This document shows positions 17,442-24,873 of a stretch of DNA of 34,202 bases, in pieces. The DNA lies in NCBI GenBank assembly GCA_021847345.1, contig JAJZTW010000045.1, positions 1 to 34,202 on the forward strand. The letters are read 5' to 3'. The stretch's first letter is position 1. Each line of letters starts with the position of its first letter. The notes beneath the pieces were generated by a model. The model saw only the letters and a program-made list of their open reading frames with translations. It did no database searches and was not told where the DNA came from. The translations under genes and the position numbers were made by a program. The stretch is from Pseudomonadota bacterium. GTDB lineage: Bacteria; Pseudomonadota; Gammaproteobacteria; Burkholderiales; Burkholderiaceae_C.

Positions 17442-18260
17442 ATGCCCAACCGCTCCGTGTTTTTCGTCTCCGATGGAACCGGCATCACGGCCGAGACCTT
17501 CGGCAACTCCATCCTCGCCCAGTTCGACCTGCAGCCCCACCGCGTGCGCCTGCCCTTCGTCGACGATGCCGACAAGGCGCGCGCGGCCGTGGCGCGCATC
17601 GACCAGGCCGCGCGCCAGGAGGGGCACCCTCCGGTGGTGTTCATCACCCTGGTCGACCCGGACGTGCGCGAGGTGATCCGCGGCTGCAACGGACTGGTGC
17701 TGGACATGTTCACCACCTTCGTCGAACCGCTCGAAGTGGCCTTCGGCATCAAGTCCAACCACCGCATCGGCCAGTTCTCCGACATCTCGCGCAGCGAGCG
17801 CTACCACACGCGAATGGACGCGATCAATTTCGCGTTGATGCACGACGACGGCCAGTCGTCGCGCAACCTGGCGCTGGCCGACGTGATCCTGGTCGGCGTG
17901 TCGCGCAGCGGCAAGACGCCGACCTCGCTGTACCTGGCGATGCAGCACGGGGTGCGGGCCGCCAACTATCCGCTGATTCCCGAGGATTTTTCGCGCATGG
18001 CCCTGCCCGGCGACCTGCTGCCGCACCGCGACAAGCTGTTCGGCCTGAGCATCGCGCCCGAACGCCTCAGCGAGATCCGCAACGAGCGCAAGCCCGGCAG
18101 CCGCTACGCGTCGCTGACCAACTGCACCGAGGAAGTGGCCGAGGCCGAGCGCCTGATGCGCCGCGAGGGGGTGCGCTGGCTGTCGTCCACCAACAAGTCG
18201 ATCGAGGAAATCGCCACCACCATCCTGCAGCAGATCCGCCCGGATCGGCTGGAATACTGA
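17442..18260 (+). CDS. ppsR: PEP synthase regulatory protein (bifunctional kinase/pyrophosphorylase)
   Basis: Predicted 272 residues, typical for the DUF299 family. It begins RSVFFVSDGTGITAETFGNSILAQF and has the P-loop GVSRSGKTPTSLYLA at 152-166. The protein inactivates PEP synthase by ADP-dependent phosphorylation of a threonine next to the catalytic histidine and reactivates it by Pi-dependent dephosphorylation. The divergent position next to ppsA supports the assignment over the related PPDK regulator. I use the ATG at 17442; an in-frame GTG four codons earlier is less likely. Confidence 0.97.
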   Translation: MPNRSVFFVSDGTGITAETFGNSILAQFDLQPHRVRLPFVDDADKARAAVARIDQAARQEGHPPVVFITLVDPDVREVIRGCNGLVLDMFTTFVEPLEVAFGIKSNHRIGQFSDISRSERYHTRMDAINFALMHDDGQSSRNLALADVILVGVSRSGKTPTSLYLAMQHGVRAANYPLIPEDFSRMALPGDLLPHRDKLFGLSIAPERLSEIRNERKPGSRYASLTNCTEEVAEAERLMRREGVRWLSSTNKSIEEIATTILQQIRPDRLEY

Positions 18261-18287
18261 TCGTTCCCAGCGCGCACGCTCCCCACC

Positions 18288-19346
18288 ATGGTCATCGAAA
18301 CGCAGCAGCCCCCGAAGAACGACTACCTGCTGGGTTTCGCGTCGACCCAGCAGCATCGCGAGCAGCGCGAGTCCCTGCTGCCGGTGGACCCCGCCCGCGC
18401 CATGCTGCCCTTCGGCGTGGTGCTGGTCGACGCGTCGGCCGACGTGTCCTCGTCGATGGCGGACGACCCGCGCCTGCGCGTGCTGCCGCTGGCCGTGCGC
18501 TGGCCGGGGCGCAGCCTGGTGGACAAGGGTGTGCGCTCGCGCCTGCGGCATCTGGGCCGCGAGGCCCTTCGCGGCGCGCGCGTCGCCGCTCCGGGCGTGG
18601 ATTCGCTGGAATATCGACTCTACCCGCCGCTGGCCGTCAACGCCGACTGGCTGATCCACCTCGGCACCCGGCGCGAGCTGGTCGACGTGGCGCAGCCGCT
18701 GCAGGAGCTGCTGCACACCCACGGTGACGAGATCCGCGACATGCGCAGGCAGCGCGGCCTGGACGAACAGCTGCATCTGGTGCTGGCCGAGAGCGGCTCG
18801 CTGCTGGCCGGCACCGCGCTGCAGGCACGCCTGCTGCTGCGCATGCTGCATGCCCGGATCCCTCCGGCGGAGGTTGCGCGCCGGGCCCAGGGCCTGCGCG
18901 AGCACACCAGCCTGTGGCTGCTTCCGCAGCACCCCGGCGACACGCTGGAATCGCTGCAGCGCCTCGACGACCCCGCGCTGGCGCCGTGGCAGCAGGCCTG
19001 CGCCAGACCCTTGCGCCACCTGCTTCGCCGCTCGCCGGTGCTGCAGGTCGACGCCCGCGGAATGTTCTGCGACCACCGCGCCAAGAGCTGGCGAGCCTCG
19101 GTGAGCCTGGTGTTCGAGCAGGTGTCGCAGTCGCTGCGCGAACGCAATGCCCCGGGGGCGTGGCTGCAGCTCAGCCTGGACGGCAGCCTGCGGGAGCTGC
19201 AGGCCTGGCCGGAATTCGAGGCCCTGCGCAAGCAGGCCGCGGCCTCGCAGGCAACCATGCATCTGACGCACATGAGCCCGGCCGGGCGCATCTGGGCTTC
19301 GGCGGGTTCGCTCAGCGTCGCGCTGTACCTGCCGCCGACGAGCTGA
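18288..19346 (+). CDS. Degenerate DegV-like protein
   Basis: Predicted 352 residues, 27 bp after ppsR in the same direction, so probably co-transcribed. Residues about 42-85 (VVLVDASADVSSSM, then RLRVLPLAVRWPGRSLVDKGVR) match the DegV N-terminus (V-D-S-x-ADL ... V-x-PL-x-V ... G ... D). GTALQARLLLRMLHARIPPAEVARR and the C-terminal HMSPAGRIWASAGSLSVAL fit later DegV elements. DegV proteins bind fatty acids and in Gram-positives feed the FakA kinase, but the usual TSQPS ligand loop is not recognisable here, and the roughly 35-residue N-terminal extension is unusual. Function unknown; the link with PEP metabolism is positional only. Confidence 0.6.
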   Translation: MVIETQQPPKNDYLLGFASTQQHREQRESLLPVDPARAMLPFGVVLVDASADVSSSMADDPRLRVLPLAVRWPGRSLVDKGVRSRLRHLGREALRGARVAAPGVDSLEYRLYPPLAVNADWLIHLGTRRELVDVAQPLQELLHTHGDEIRDMRRQRGLDEQLHLVLAESGSLLAGTALQARLLLRMLHARIPPAEVARRAQGLREHTSLWLLPQHPGDTLESLQRLDDPALAPWQQACARPLRHLLRRSPVLQVDARGMFCDHRAKSWRASVSLVFEQVSQSLRERNAPGAWLQLSLDGSLRELQAWPEFEALRKQAAASQATMHLTHMSPAGRIWASAGSLSVALYLPPTS

Positions 19347-19366
19347 GCGAGCGCGCGGCAGCCGCT

Positions 19367-20152
19367 TCAGCGTGCCGCCGCGGCCAGGCGCTGGCGTACC
19401 CCTTCGTACAGGCACACGGCGGCAGCGGCCGCCACGTTGAGCGACTCGATGCTGCCCGTCTGCGGGATGCCCACGCCGGCATCGCAGCGCGCCAGGATGT
19501 CCGGATCGACTCCGCCTCCTTCGTTGCCGAACACCCAGGTCACGTCGCCGCGCAGGTCGAGTTCGTACAGGCCGTGGCGCGCCTGCGCCGCGGTGGCATA
19601 GCAGGGGCGCGGCAGCCGCGCCTCGATGTCGCTCCACAGCAGGTCCTCGACCAGCGGCAGCGCGAAATGCGCCCCCATGCCGGCGCGCAGCACCTTCGGG
19701 GTCCAGGCGCCGGCGCAGCCGCGCAGGCAATAGACCACTCCGGCACCGGCCGCAGCCGCGGTGCGCAGCAGGGTTCCCACGTTGCCTGCGTCCTGGATGC
19801 GATCGAGCACCACGGCCACTCCGGGGCGCGCACTGCCCGCCGCGGGGCGGCGCAGCAGCAGGCCCACCGCGGGCCCGTGCTGCAGCGTGGAGAACTGGCG
19901 AAACAGCCCCGGGCCCACACACACCACGCGCTGATCGCCGACGCGCTCGGCCAGCCGCGCGATCTCCGGATCCTCCAGCGCCGGCTCGGTGCACACCAGC
20001 GCCTGCGCCGGCAGCCCGGCATCGAGCGCGGCTCGCGCCAGATGGATGCCTTCCAGCCAAGCCTGGTCGAGGCGGCGCACAGCGCCCGGGTCGTGCGCCA
20101 GCGCCCGCAGGGTCCGGCAAAGCGGGTTGTCGGCCGACTCGATGCGTCTCAT
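19367..20152 (-). CDS. TrmH/SpoU family RNA 2'-O-methyltransferase
   Basis: Predicted 261 residues. A short N-terminal substrate-binding-like domain (about 1-105) precedes the SPOUT knot domain: motif 1 LDRIQDAGNVGTLLRTAAAAGA (117-138), motif 2 WVFGNEGGGV (206-215), motif 3 GIPQTGSIESLNVAAAAAV (228-246). These form the trefoil-knot AdoMet site of rRNA/tRNA ribose methylases. The specific nucleotide target is not deducible. The ATG overlaps the rnhB stop (ATGA), and the gene closes the long envelope cluster, converging on the DegV-like gene 20 bp away. Confidence 0.92.
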   Translation of the reverse strand: MRRIESADNPLCRTLRALAHDPGAVRRLDQAWLEGIHLARAALDAGLPAQALVCTEPALEDPEIARLAERVGDQRVVCVGPGLFRQFSTLQHGPAVGLLLRRPAAGSARPGVAVVLDRIQDAGNVGTLLRTAAAAGAGVVYCLRGCAGAWTPKVLRAGMGAHFALPLVEDLLWSDIEARLPRPCYATAAQARHGLYELDLRGDVTWVFGNEGGGVDPDILARCDAGVGIPQTGSIESLNVAAAAAVCLYEGVRQRLAAAAR

Positions 20153-20757
20153 GCCAGGCCCTCGACTGCCCCGGCTCGCGCGGCGCACGCCCGCCGCACC
20201 GGGGCGAAGCTGCGGCGGTGCTCGGCGCAGGGCCCGAGCTGCTGCAGGGCCCGCAGGTGCTGGGGGGTGCCGTAGCCGAAGTGCTGCTCGAAGCCGTAGC
20301 CCGGGTGCAGCCGGGCGAGTTCGGCCATGTGCGCGTCACGCCACACCTTGGCGACGATCGACGCGGCACTGATCACCGGTTCGCTGGCGTCGCCGCCGAC
20401 CACGGTGCGCACCGCGACGTCCAGCGGCGGAGCCTGGTTGCCGTCGACCAGCACCAGCGTCGGGCGCAGGCGCAGGCCGTCGACGGCGCGGCGCATGGCC
20501 AGCAGGGTCGCTCGCAGGATGTTGAGCTGGTCGATCTCGTCCGCGCTGGCCGTGCCGATGCTCAGGTCCACGCAGGCATCGCGAATCGCCAGGTCCAGCG
20601 CCTGGCGTCGTCGCGGCGACAACACCTTGGAATCGGCCAGCCCCGGCGGCATGCGCCGGGCATCGAGAATCAGCGCGCACGCGGCCACCGGGCCGGCCCA
20701 GGTCCCGCGCCCGACCTCGTCGCAGCCGGCCAGCACCAACTCGCCCTGCGCGCTCAC
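20149..20757 (-). CDS. rnhB: Ribonuclease HII
   Basis: Predicted 202 residues from a GTG overlapping the lpxB stop (GTGA). The DEDD active site is intact: Asp13-Glu14 in CDEVGRGTWAGPV, Asp105 in LVDGN and Asp123 in GGDASEPVISAASIVAKVWRD, matching the E. coli spacing. It removes single ribonucleotides and RNA primers from RNA-DNA hybrids. Coupling lpxB-rnhB is common in proteobacteria. Confidence 0.96.
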   Translation of the reverse strand: MSAQGELVLAGCDEVGRGTWAGPVAACALILDARRMPPGLADSKVLSPRRRQALDLAIRDACVDLSIGTASADEIDQLNILRATLLAMRRAVDGLRLRPTLVLVDGNQAPPLDVAVRTVVGGDASEPVISAASIVAKVWRDAHMAELARLHPGYGFEQHFGYGTPQHLRALQQLGPCAEHRRSFAPVRRACAARAGAVEGLA

Positions 20758-21941
20758 GAGACCGCCTCCGGCCGCGCGCCACCCGCGGATCGGGCCCCGG
20801 GGGCCAGCCCGGCGGCCTCGGCGATGGCCTGCGCCGCCAGGGCCGCCGTCGGGCGAAGCAGCTCGCCGTGCATGTGCTCGAAGCGCTCGCGCAGGCGCTC
20901 GCGCCGGCCCGGGTCGTCCAGCAAGGCCTGCGCGCTCGTCGCCAACGCTTCTCCCGTGCAGGCATCCTGCAGCAGCTCGTCGACCAGGAACTCGCGCGCC
21001 AGGATGTTGGGAAGCCCGACCCACGGCAGGTAGCCGCGGTTTTTCATCAGGCGCCAGGACAACCACGGCAGGCGGTAGCCGATGACCATCGGGCGCTTGT
21101 AGAGCGCGCACTCCAGCGTGGCGGTGCCGCTGGCCACCAGCGCCAGGTCGCAGGCCTCGAGCACGCCGTGGGAATCACCGACCACCCACTGCAGCTCGAG
21201 ATCGGGGTGCCGCTGCGCCATCTCCCGCAATGCCGGCAGCAGCCCGGCGTGGGCCACCGCCACCAGCACGCGCATGCCGCGTGCCCGCTGCAGGCGCTCG
21301 GCGGCCTGCAGGAACGCCGGCGCGATGTGCCGCACCTCGCCGGCGCGGCTGCCGGGCAGCAGCGCCAGCACGCCGGCTGGGGCCGCTGCGCAACCCAGGC
21401 GGGAGCGTGCCGCCTGGGCGTTCGGGTGCAGCGCGATGACCTCCGCCAGCGGGTGCCCGATGTAGGTCGCGCGCACCCGCGTGCCGGCATACAGCTCGGG
21501 CTCGAAGGGAAACACGCACAGCAGGTGGTCGACCGCGCGTTCGATCGCCTGCATGCGCTCGCGGCGCCAGGCCCAGATCGACGGGCTGACGAAATGCACC
21601 GTCGCGATGCCCCGCTCGCGCAGCCGGGTCTCCAGCACGAGGTTGAAATCCGGCGCGTCCACGCCGACGAACACCGCCGGCGGCTGTTGCAGCAGGCGCC
21701 TCGCCAGGCTGGCGCGCATGCGCAGCAGCTCGGGCAGTCTCGGCAGCACCGCGGCGAAACCGTTGACGGCCAGGCGCTCGCTGTCCCACCAGGCCTCGAA
21801 GCCGCTCGCACGCATGCGCTCGCCGCCGATGCCCGCGCAGTGCAGCCCGGCAAAGCGCCGCTGCAGCTCGGCCACCACGTGCGACGCCAGCAGGTCGCCC
21901 GACGGCTCGCCCGCGACCATCGCCACAAGCTTCGCGTCCAT
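20754..21941 (-). CDS. lpxB: Lipid-A-disaccharide synthase
   Basis: Predicted 395 residues. It begins MDAKLVAMVAGEPSGDLLASHVV, the LpxB hallmark (AGE-x-SGD), and carries PSIWAWRRERM, VCVFPFE-like, YIGHPL and LLPGSRAGEVRHI segments of the GT-B family 19 fold. It condenses UDP-2,3-diacylglucosamine with lipid X to form the lipid A disaccharide at the inner face of the membrane. The start is 16 bp after the lpxA stop; an upstream ATG in the same frame would overlap lpxA and adds no conserved sequence. Confidence 0.97.
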   Translation of the reverse strand: MDAKLVAMVAGEPSGDLLASHVVAELQRRFAGLHCAGIGGERMRASGFEAWWDSERLAVNGFAAVLPRLPELLRMRASLARRLLQQPPAVFVGVDAPDFNLVLETRLRERGIATVHFVSPSIWAWRRERMQAIERAVDHLLCVFPFEPELYAGTRVRATYIGHPLAEVIALHPNAQAARSRLGCAAAPAGVLALLPGSRAGEVRHIAPAFLQAAERLQRARGMRVLVAVAHAGLLPALREMAQRHPDLELQWVVGDSHGVLEACDLALVASGTATLECALYKRPMVIGYRLPWLSWRLMKNRGYLPWVGLPNILAREFLVDELLQDACTGEALATSAQALLDDPGRRERLRERFEHMHGELLRPTAALAAQAIAEAAGLAPGARSAGGARPEAVS

Positions 21942-21957
21942 GCGTTGCGGCCCCCGC

Positions 21958-22752
21958 TCAGGGGCGCATGATTCCACGCTGGCTCGACTGCACGAATTCG
22001 AGCAGCCGGGAGAGGTCGCCGGCGGCGTCCGACTCCTGCGCGGCCTGCTCGCCGCGCAATTGCTCGCAGGCCTGCTCCAGGCTCAGGCCCTGGCGGTACA
22101 GCGTGCGGTAGGCGCGTCGCAGCACCGCGATACGCTCGGCCGAGAAGCCGCGGCGACGCAGCCCCTCGGCGTTGATGCCATGCGGGGCGGCCGGGGAGCC
22201 GCCGAGCAGCACGAACGGAGGCACGTCCTGGGTCAGCACGGAATGGATGCCCGCCATCACATGCGCGCCCACGTGCACGAACTGGTGGACCCCGGTGAAG
22301 CCCCCCAGCACCGTCCAGTCGCCGACATGCACATGCCCGGCGAGCTGGGTGCTGTTGGCGAAGACCACGTGGTCCCCCACCTGGCAGTCGTGCGCCACGT
22401 GCACGTAGGCCATGATCCAGTTGTCGTCGCCCACTCGGGTGACGCCCACGTCCTGGGCCGTTCCCAGGTTGAAGGTGCAGCACTCGCGGATCGTGTTGCG
22501 CGAGCCGATGTGCAATTCGGTGGGCTCGCCGGCGTACTTCTTGTCCTGCGGGACCGCGCCGAGCGAGCAGAAGGGATGAATGACATTGTCGCGGCCGATG
22601 CGAGTGTGTCCCTGCACGACCACATGCGACAGCAGGCGCGTTCCGGCATCGATGCGCACCTGGGCGCCGACCACGCAATACGGGCCGATCTCGACGCCGT
22701 CGGCGATCTCGGCCCCGCGCTCGACCAGGGCGGTGGGATGGATCAGGCTCAA
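21958..22752 (-). CDS. lpxA: UDP-N-acetylglucosamine acyltransferase
   Basis: Predicted 264 residues of left-handed beta-helix hexapeptide repeats, starting MSLIHPTALVERGAEIADGVEIGPY. The catalytic region YVHVAHDCQVGD places the general-base His at 121 (E. coli His125). The helical C-terminal domain closes the trimer. It catalyses the first step of lipid A synthesis, transferring hydroxyacyl from ACP to UDP-GlcNAc. The fabZ gene precedes it by 22 bp. Confidence 0.97.
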   Translation of the reverse strand: MSLIHPTALVERGAEIADGVEIGPYCVVGAQVRIDAGTRLLSHVVVQGHTRIGRDNVIHPFCSLGAVPQDKKYAGEPTELHIGSRNTIRECCTFNLGTAQDVGVTRVGDDNWIMAYVHVAHDCQVGDHVVFANSTQLAGHVHVGDWTVLGGFTGVHQFVHVGAHVMAGIHSVLTQDVPPFVLLGGSPAAPHGINAEGLRRRGFSAERIAVLRRAYRTLYRQGLSLEQACEQLRGEQAAQESDAAGDLSRLLEFVQSSQRGIMRP

Positions 22753-22774
22753 TGCTTTGGCTCCCGCCGCGCGC

Positions 22775-23221
22775 TCAGTCGATCAGGCGTTCGGTGCACA
22801 TCAGCTCGGCCTCGGCGACCATCTCGTCGCCCACGCGCGCCTGCGCCTGGAACTTGTAGATGTTGCGCATGTGGCGGCTCAGTCGAACGTCGAGCAGCAG
22901 CTGGTCTCCCGGCTCCACAGGACGCTTGAAGCGCGCCCCGTCGACTCCGACCAGGTAGTACACCGAATCCTCGGCGGCCTGCACGTCGAGCGTGCCGAAG
23001 GCCAGGATCCCGGCGGCCTGCGCCAGGGCTTCCAGGATCAGCACCCCGGGCATGATCGGCTTCTGCGGGAAATGACCCGTGAAGTAGGGCTCGTTGAACG
23101 ACACATTCTTGTACGCCAGGATTCGCTCGCCCTTGACGAATTCGACCACCCGGTCGACCAGCAGGAAGGGATAGCGATGCGGCAGGAGTTTCTGGATCTG
23201 GTTGATGTCGAACACGGTCAT
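22775..23221 (-). CDS. fabZ: 3-hydroxyacyl-ACP dehydratase FabZ
   Basis: Predicted 148 residues with a single hot-dog fold. LLPHRYPFLLVDRV is at 12-25, and catalytic His50 (GHFP) and Glu64 (ILEALAQ) are in place. It dehydrates 3-hydroxyacyl-ACP in fatty acid elongation and competes with LpxA and LpxD for 3-hydroxyacyl-ACP, which explains its position between them. Its ATG overlaps the lpxD stop. Confidence 0.97.
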   Translation of the reverse strand: MTVFDINQIQKLLPHRYPFLLVDRVVEFVKGERILAYKNVSFNEPYFTGHFPQKPIMPGVLILEALAQAAGILAFGTLDVQAAEDSVYYLVGVDGARFKRPVEPGDQLLLDVRLSRHMRNIYKFQAQARVGDEMVAEAELMCTERLID

Positions 23222-24300
23222 GGCTTGTCGTGGGCGGGGTTGTTCTGGGACTCGAGCCTGCTCTCGAGCCTGCGGATGCGATCGCGCAACTCGGCGAGAT
23301 GACGCAGTGCTGCGGCGTTGGCGGACCAGTTCTCATGGCGGTCCAGCGGAAAGGCGCCGGTGTAATGCCCCGGTTGACGCACCGAGCGCGACACCAGCGA
23401 CATGCCTCCGATCACCGTGCGGTCGGCGATCTCCAGGTGGCCGGCGATGCCCACGCCACCGCCGATGAAGCAGTACGCCCCGATGCGCGCACTGCCGGCG
23501 ATGCCCACGCAGCCGGCCAGGGCCGTGTGCGCGCCGATCTGCACGTTGTGGGCCACCTGCACCAGGTTGTCGATCTTCACGCCGTCGGCGATTCGCGTGT
23601 CGTCGAGCGCGCCGCGGTCCACCGTGGTGTTGGCTCCGATGTCGACATCGTCGCCGATGACCACGCTGCCGGTCTGGGCGATGCGCACCCCGGCTCCGTG
23701 CTCGTCGCGAGCCCAGCCAAAGCCGTCGGCCCCGACCACCGCGCCGGGATGCAGCGTGCAACGCTCGCCGATGCGGCAACCGTGCATCACCACGCTGCGC
23801 GGCAGCAGGCGTGTGTCGGCCCCGATCACCGCGCCGGCGCCGACGAAGCAGCCCGCCCCGACATGGGCACGTGCCCCGATCACGGCGTCGCGCTCGATCA
23901 CCGCGCAGGCATCCACATAGGCGTCGTTCGCCACCCGGGCGCTGTCATGCACGACCGCTGTGGCGTGGCGTCCCCGCATCGCCTCGGGGGCATCGAGTTG
24001 CTGCAGCCACTGCGACAGCCGGGCGTAGTACAAGTAGGGATCGCGAGCCTGGATCACCGCGGCGAAGCGCGCATCGGGCACGACACCCTGCGGAACGATC
24101 ACGCACGAGGCGTGGCTGTGCTCGAGCTGGCGGCTGTGCTCGGCGCGCGCCAGGAAGGCGACATCGCCGGACTGCGCGCGTTCCAGCGGCGCGAAGCGCA
24201 GCACTCGAACCGACGCGTCGCCGTGCAGGGTCCCGCCCAGGCGCGAGACGATGTCGCCGACCGGCAGGCCCTGGCCTGCGCCCGAAGGCCCCTGGCTCAT
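23218..24300 (-). CDS. lpxD: UDP-3-O-(3-hydroxyacyl)glucosamine N-acyltransferase
   Basis: Predicted 360 residues. An N-terminal uridine-binding domain (about 1-105) precedes a long hexapeptide beta-helix with GADGFGWARDEHG and NLVQVAHNVQIG, giving catalytic His251 (E. coli His239). A short C-terminal coiled segment (LRDRIRRLESRLES) follows. It adds the N-linked hydroxyacyl chain in the third step of lipid A synthesis. Its ATG overlaps the skp stop and its stop overlaps the fabZ start, so three genes are coupled. Confidence 0.97.
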   Translation of the reverse strand: MSQGPSGAGQGLPVGDIVSRLGGTLHGDASVRVLRFAPLERAQSGDVAFLARAEHSRQLEHSHASCVIVPQGVVPDARFAAVIQARDPYLYYARLSQWLQQLDAPEAMRGRHATAVVHDSARVANDAYVDACAVIERDAVIGARAHVGAGCFVGAGAVIGADTRLLPRSVVMHGCRIGERCTLHPGAVVGADGFGWARDEHGAGVRIAQTGSVVIGDDVDIGANTTVDRGALDDTRIADGVKIDNLVQVAHNVQIGAHTALAGCVGIAGSARIGAYCFIGGGVGIAGHLEIADRTVIGGMSLVSRSVRQPGHYTGAFPLDRHENWSANAAALRHLAELRDRIRRLESRLESQNNPAHDKP

Positions 24301-24863
24301 TTGCTTGCGGTCTGTGCGTCGAGCGCCTTCAGGACCTTGTCGGTGATGTCGATGCGCGGGTTCACGTAGACGGCCTCCTGAAAGATGATGTCGTAGTGGC
24401 CCTGCTCGGCCACCTGCTTGACCACCTTGTTGGCCTTGTCCAGCACGGCCGCCAGCGCCGCGTTTCGCCTGGCGTTCAGGTCCTCGGCGAACTCGCGCTG
24501 CTTGCGCTGGAAGTCCCGGTTGAGATCGGCGAGTTGCTGCTGCGCATTGGCGCGGTCGCTGTCGCTCATCACCGGACCGTCCTTGTCCAGCTTCTGGGTC
24601 AGGGCCTTGATGCGGGCGGCCATGTCGCGCAGGTTCTTGTCACGCTGCGAGAACTCGGCCTCGAGCTTGTGCTGCGCAGCCTTCGCGAGCAGCGAGTCCT
24701 TCAGGATGCGCTCGGTGTTGATGAAGCCGATCCTGTCGGTCGGGGCGCCGGCGGTGGAGGTGGTCGCCGGGGCCGCCTGGGCCGCCGCGGCGCCCGCGAA
24801 CAGCCCGCCGACCAGGACCGCCGCGGTGGCTGCGCGACACATGGCGAATGGGAACAACTTCAT
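24297..24863 (-). CDS. skp: Periplasmic chaperone Skp/OmpH
   Basis: Predicted 188 residues with a signal peptide ending near AAAQA-AP. The mature protein begins with the RIGFINTERILKDS strand and continues as a long charged coiled coil (about residues 60-140, rich in Gln, Lys, Arg and Glu), then VNPRIDITDKVLKAL. This is the jellyfish-like trimeric chaperone that carries unfolded outer-membrane proteins to BamA, encoded 10 bp upstream. Confidence 0.93.
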   Translation of the reverse strand: MKLFPFAMCRAATAAVLVGGLFAGAAAAQAAPATTSTAGAPTDRIGFINTERILKDSLLAKAAQHKLEAEFSQRDKNLRDMAARIKALTQKLDKDGPVMSDSDRANAQQQLADLNRDFQRKQREFAEDLNARRNAALAAVLDKANKVVKQVAEQGHYDIIFQEAVYVNPRIDITDKVLKALDAQTASK

Positions 24864-24873
24864 GGCGTGCCTC

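Noticed and set aside
17232..20369. A 1045-codon open frame on the minus strand
   Set aside because: It runs antisense to ppsR and the DegV-like gene and out of frame through the methyltransferase; no domain is visible and composition is that of a GC shadow.
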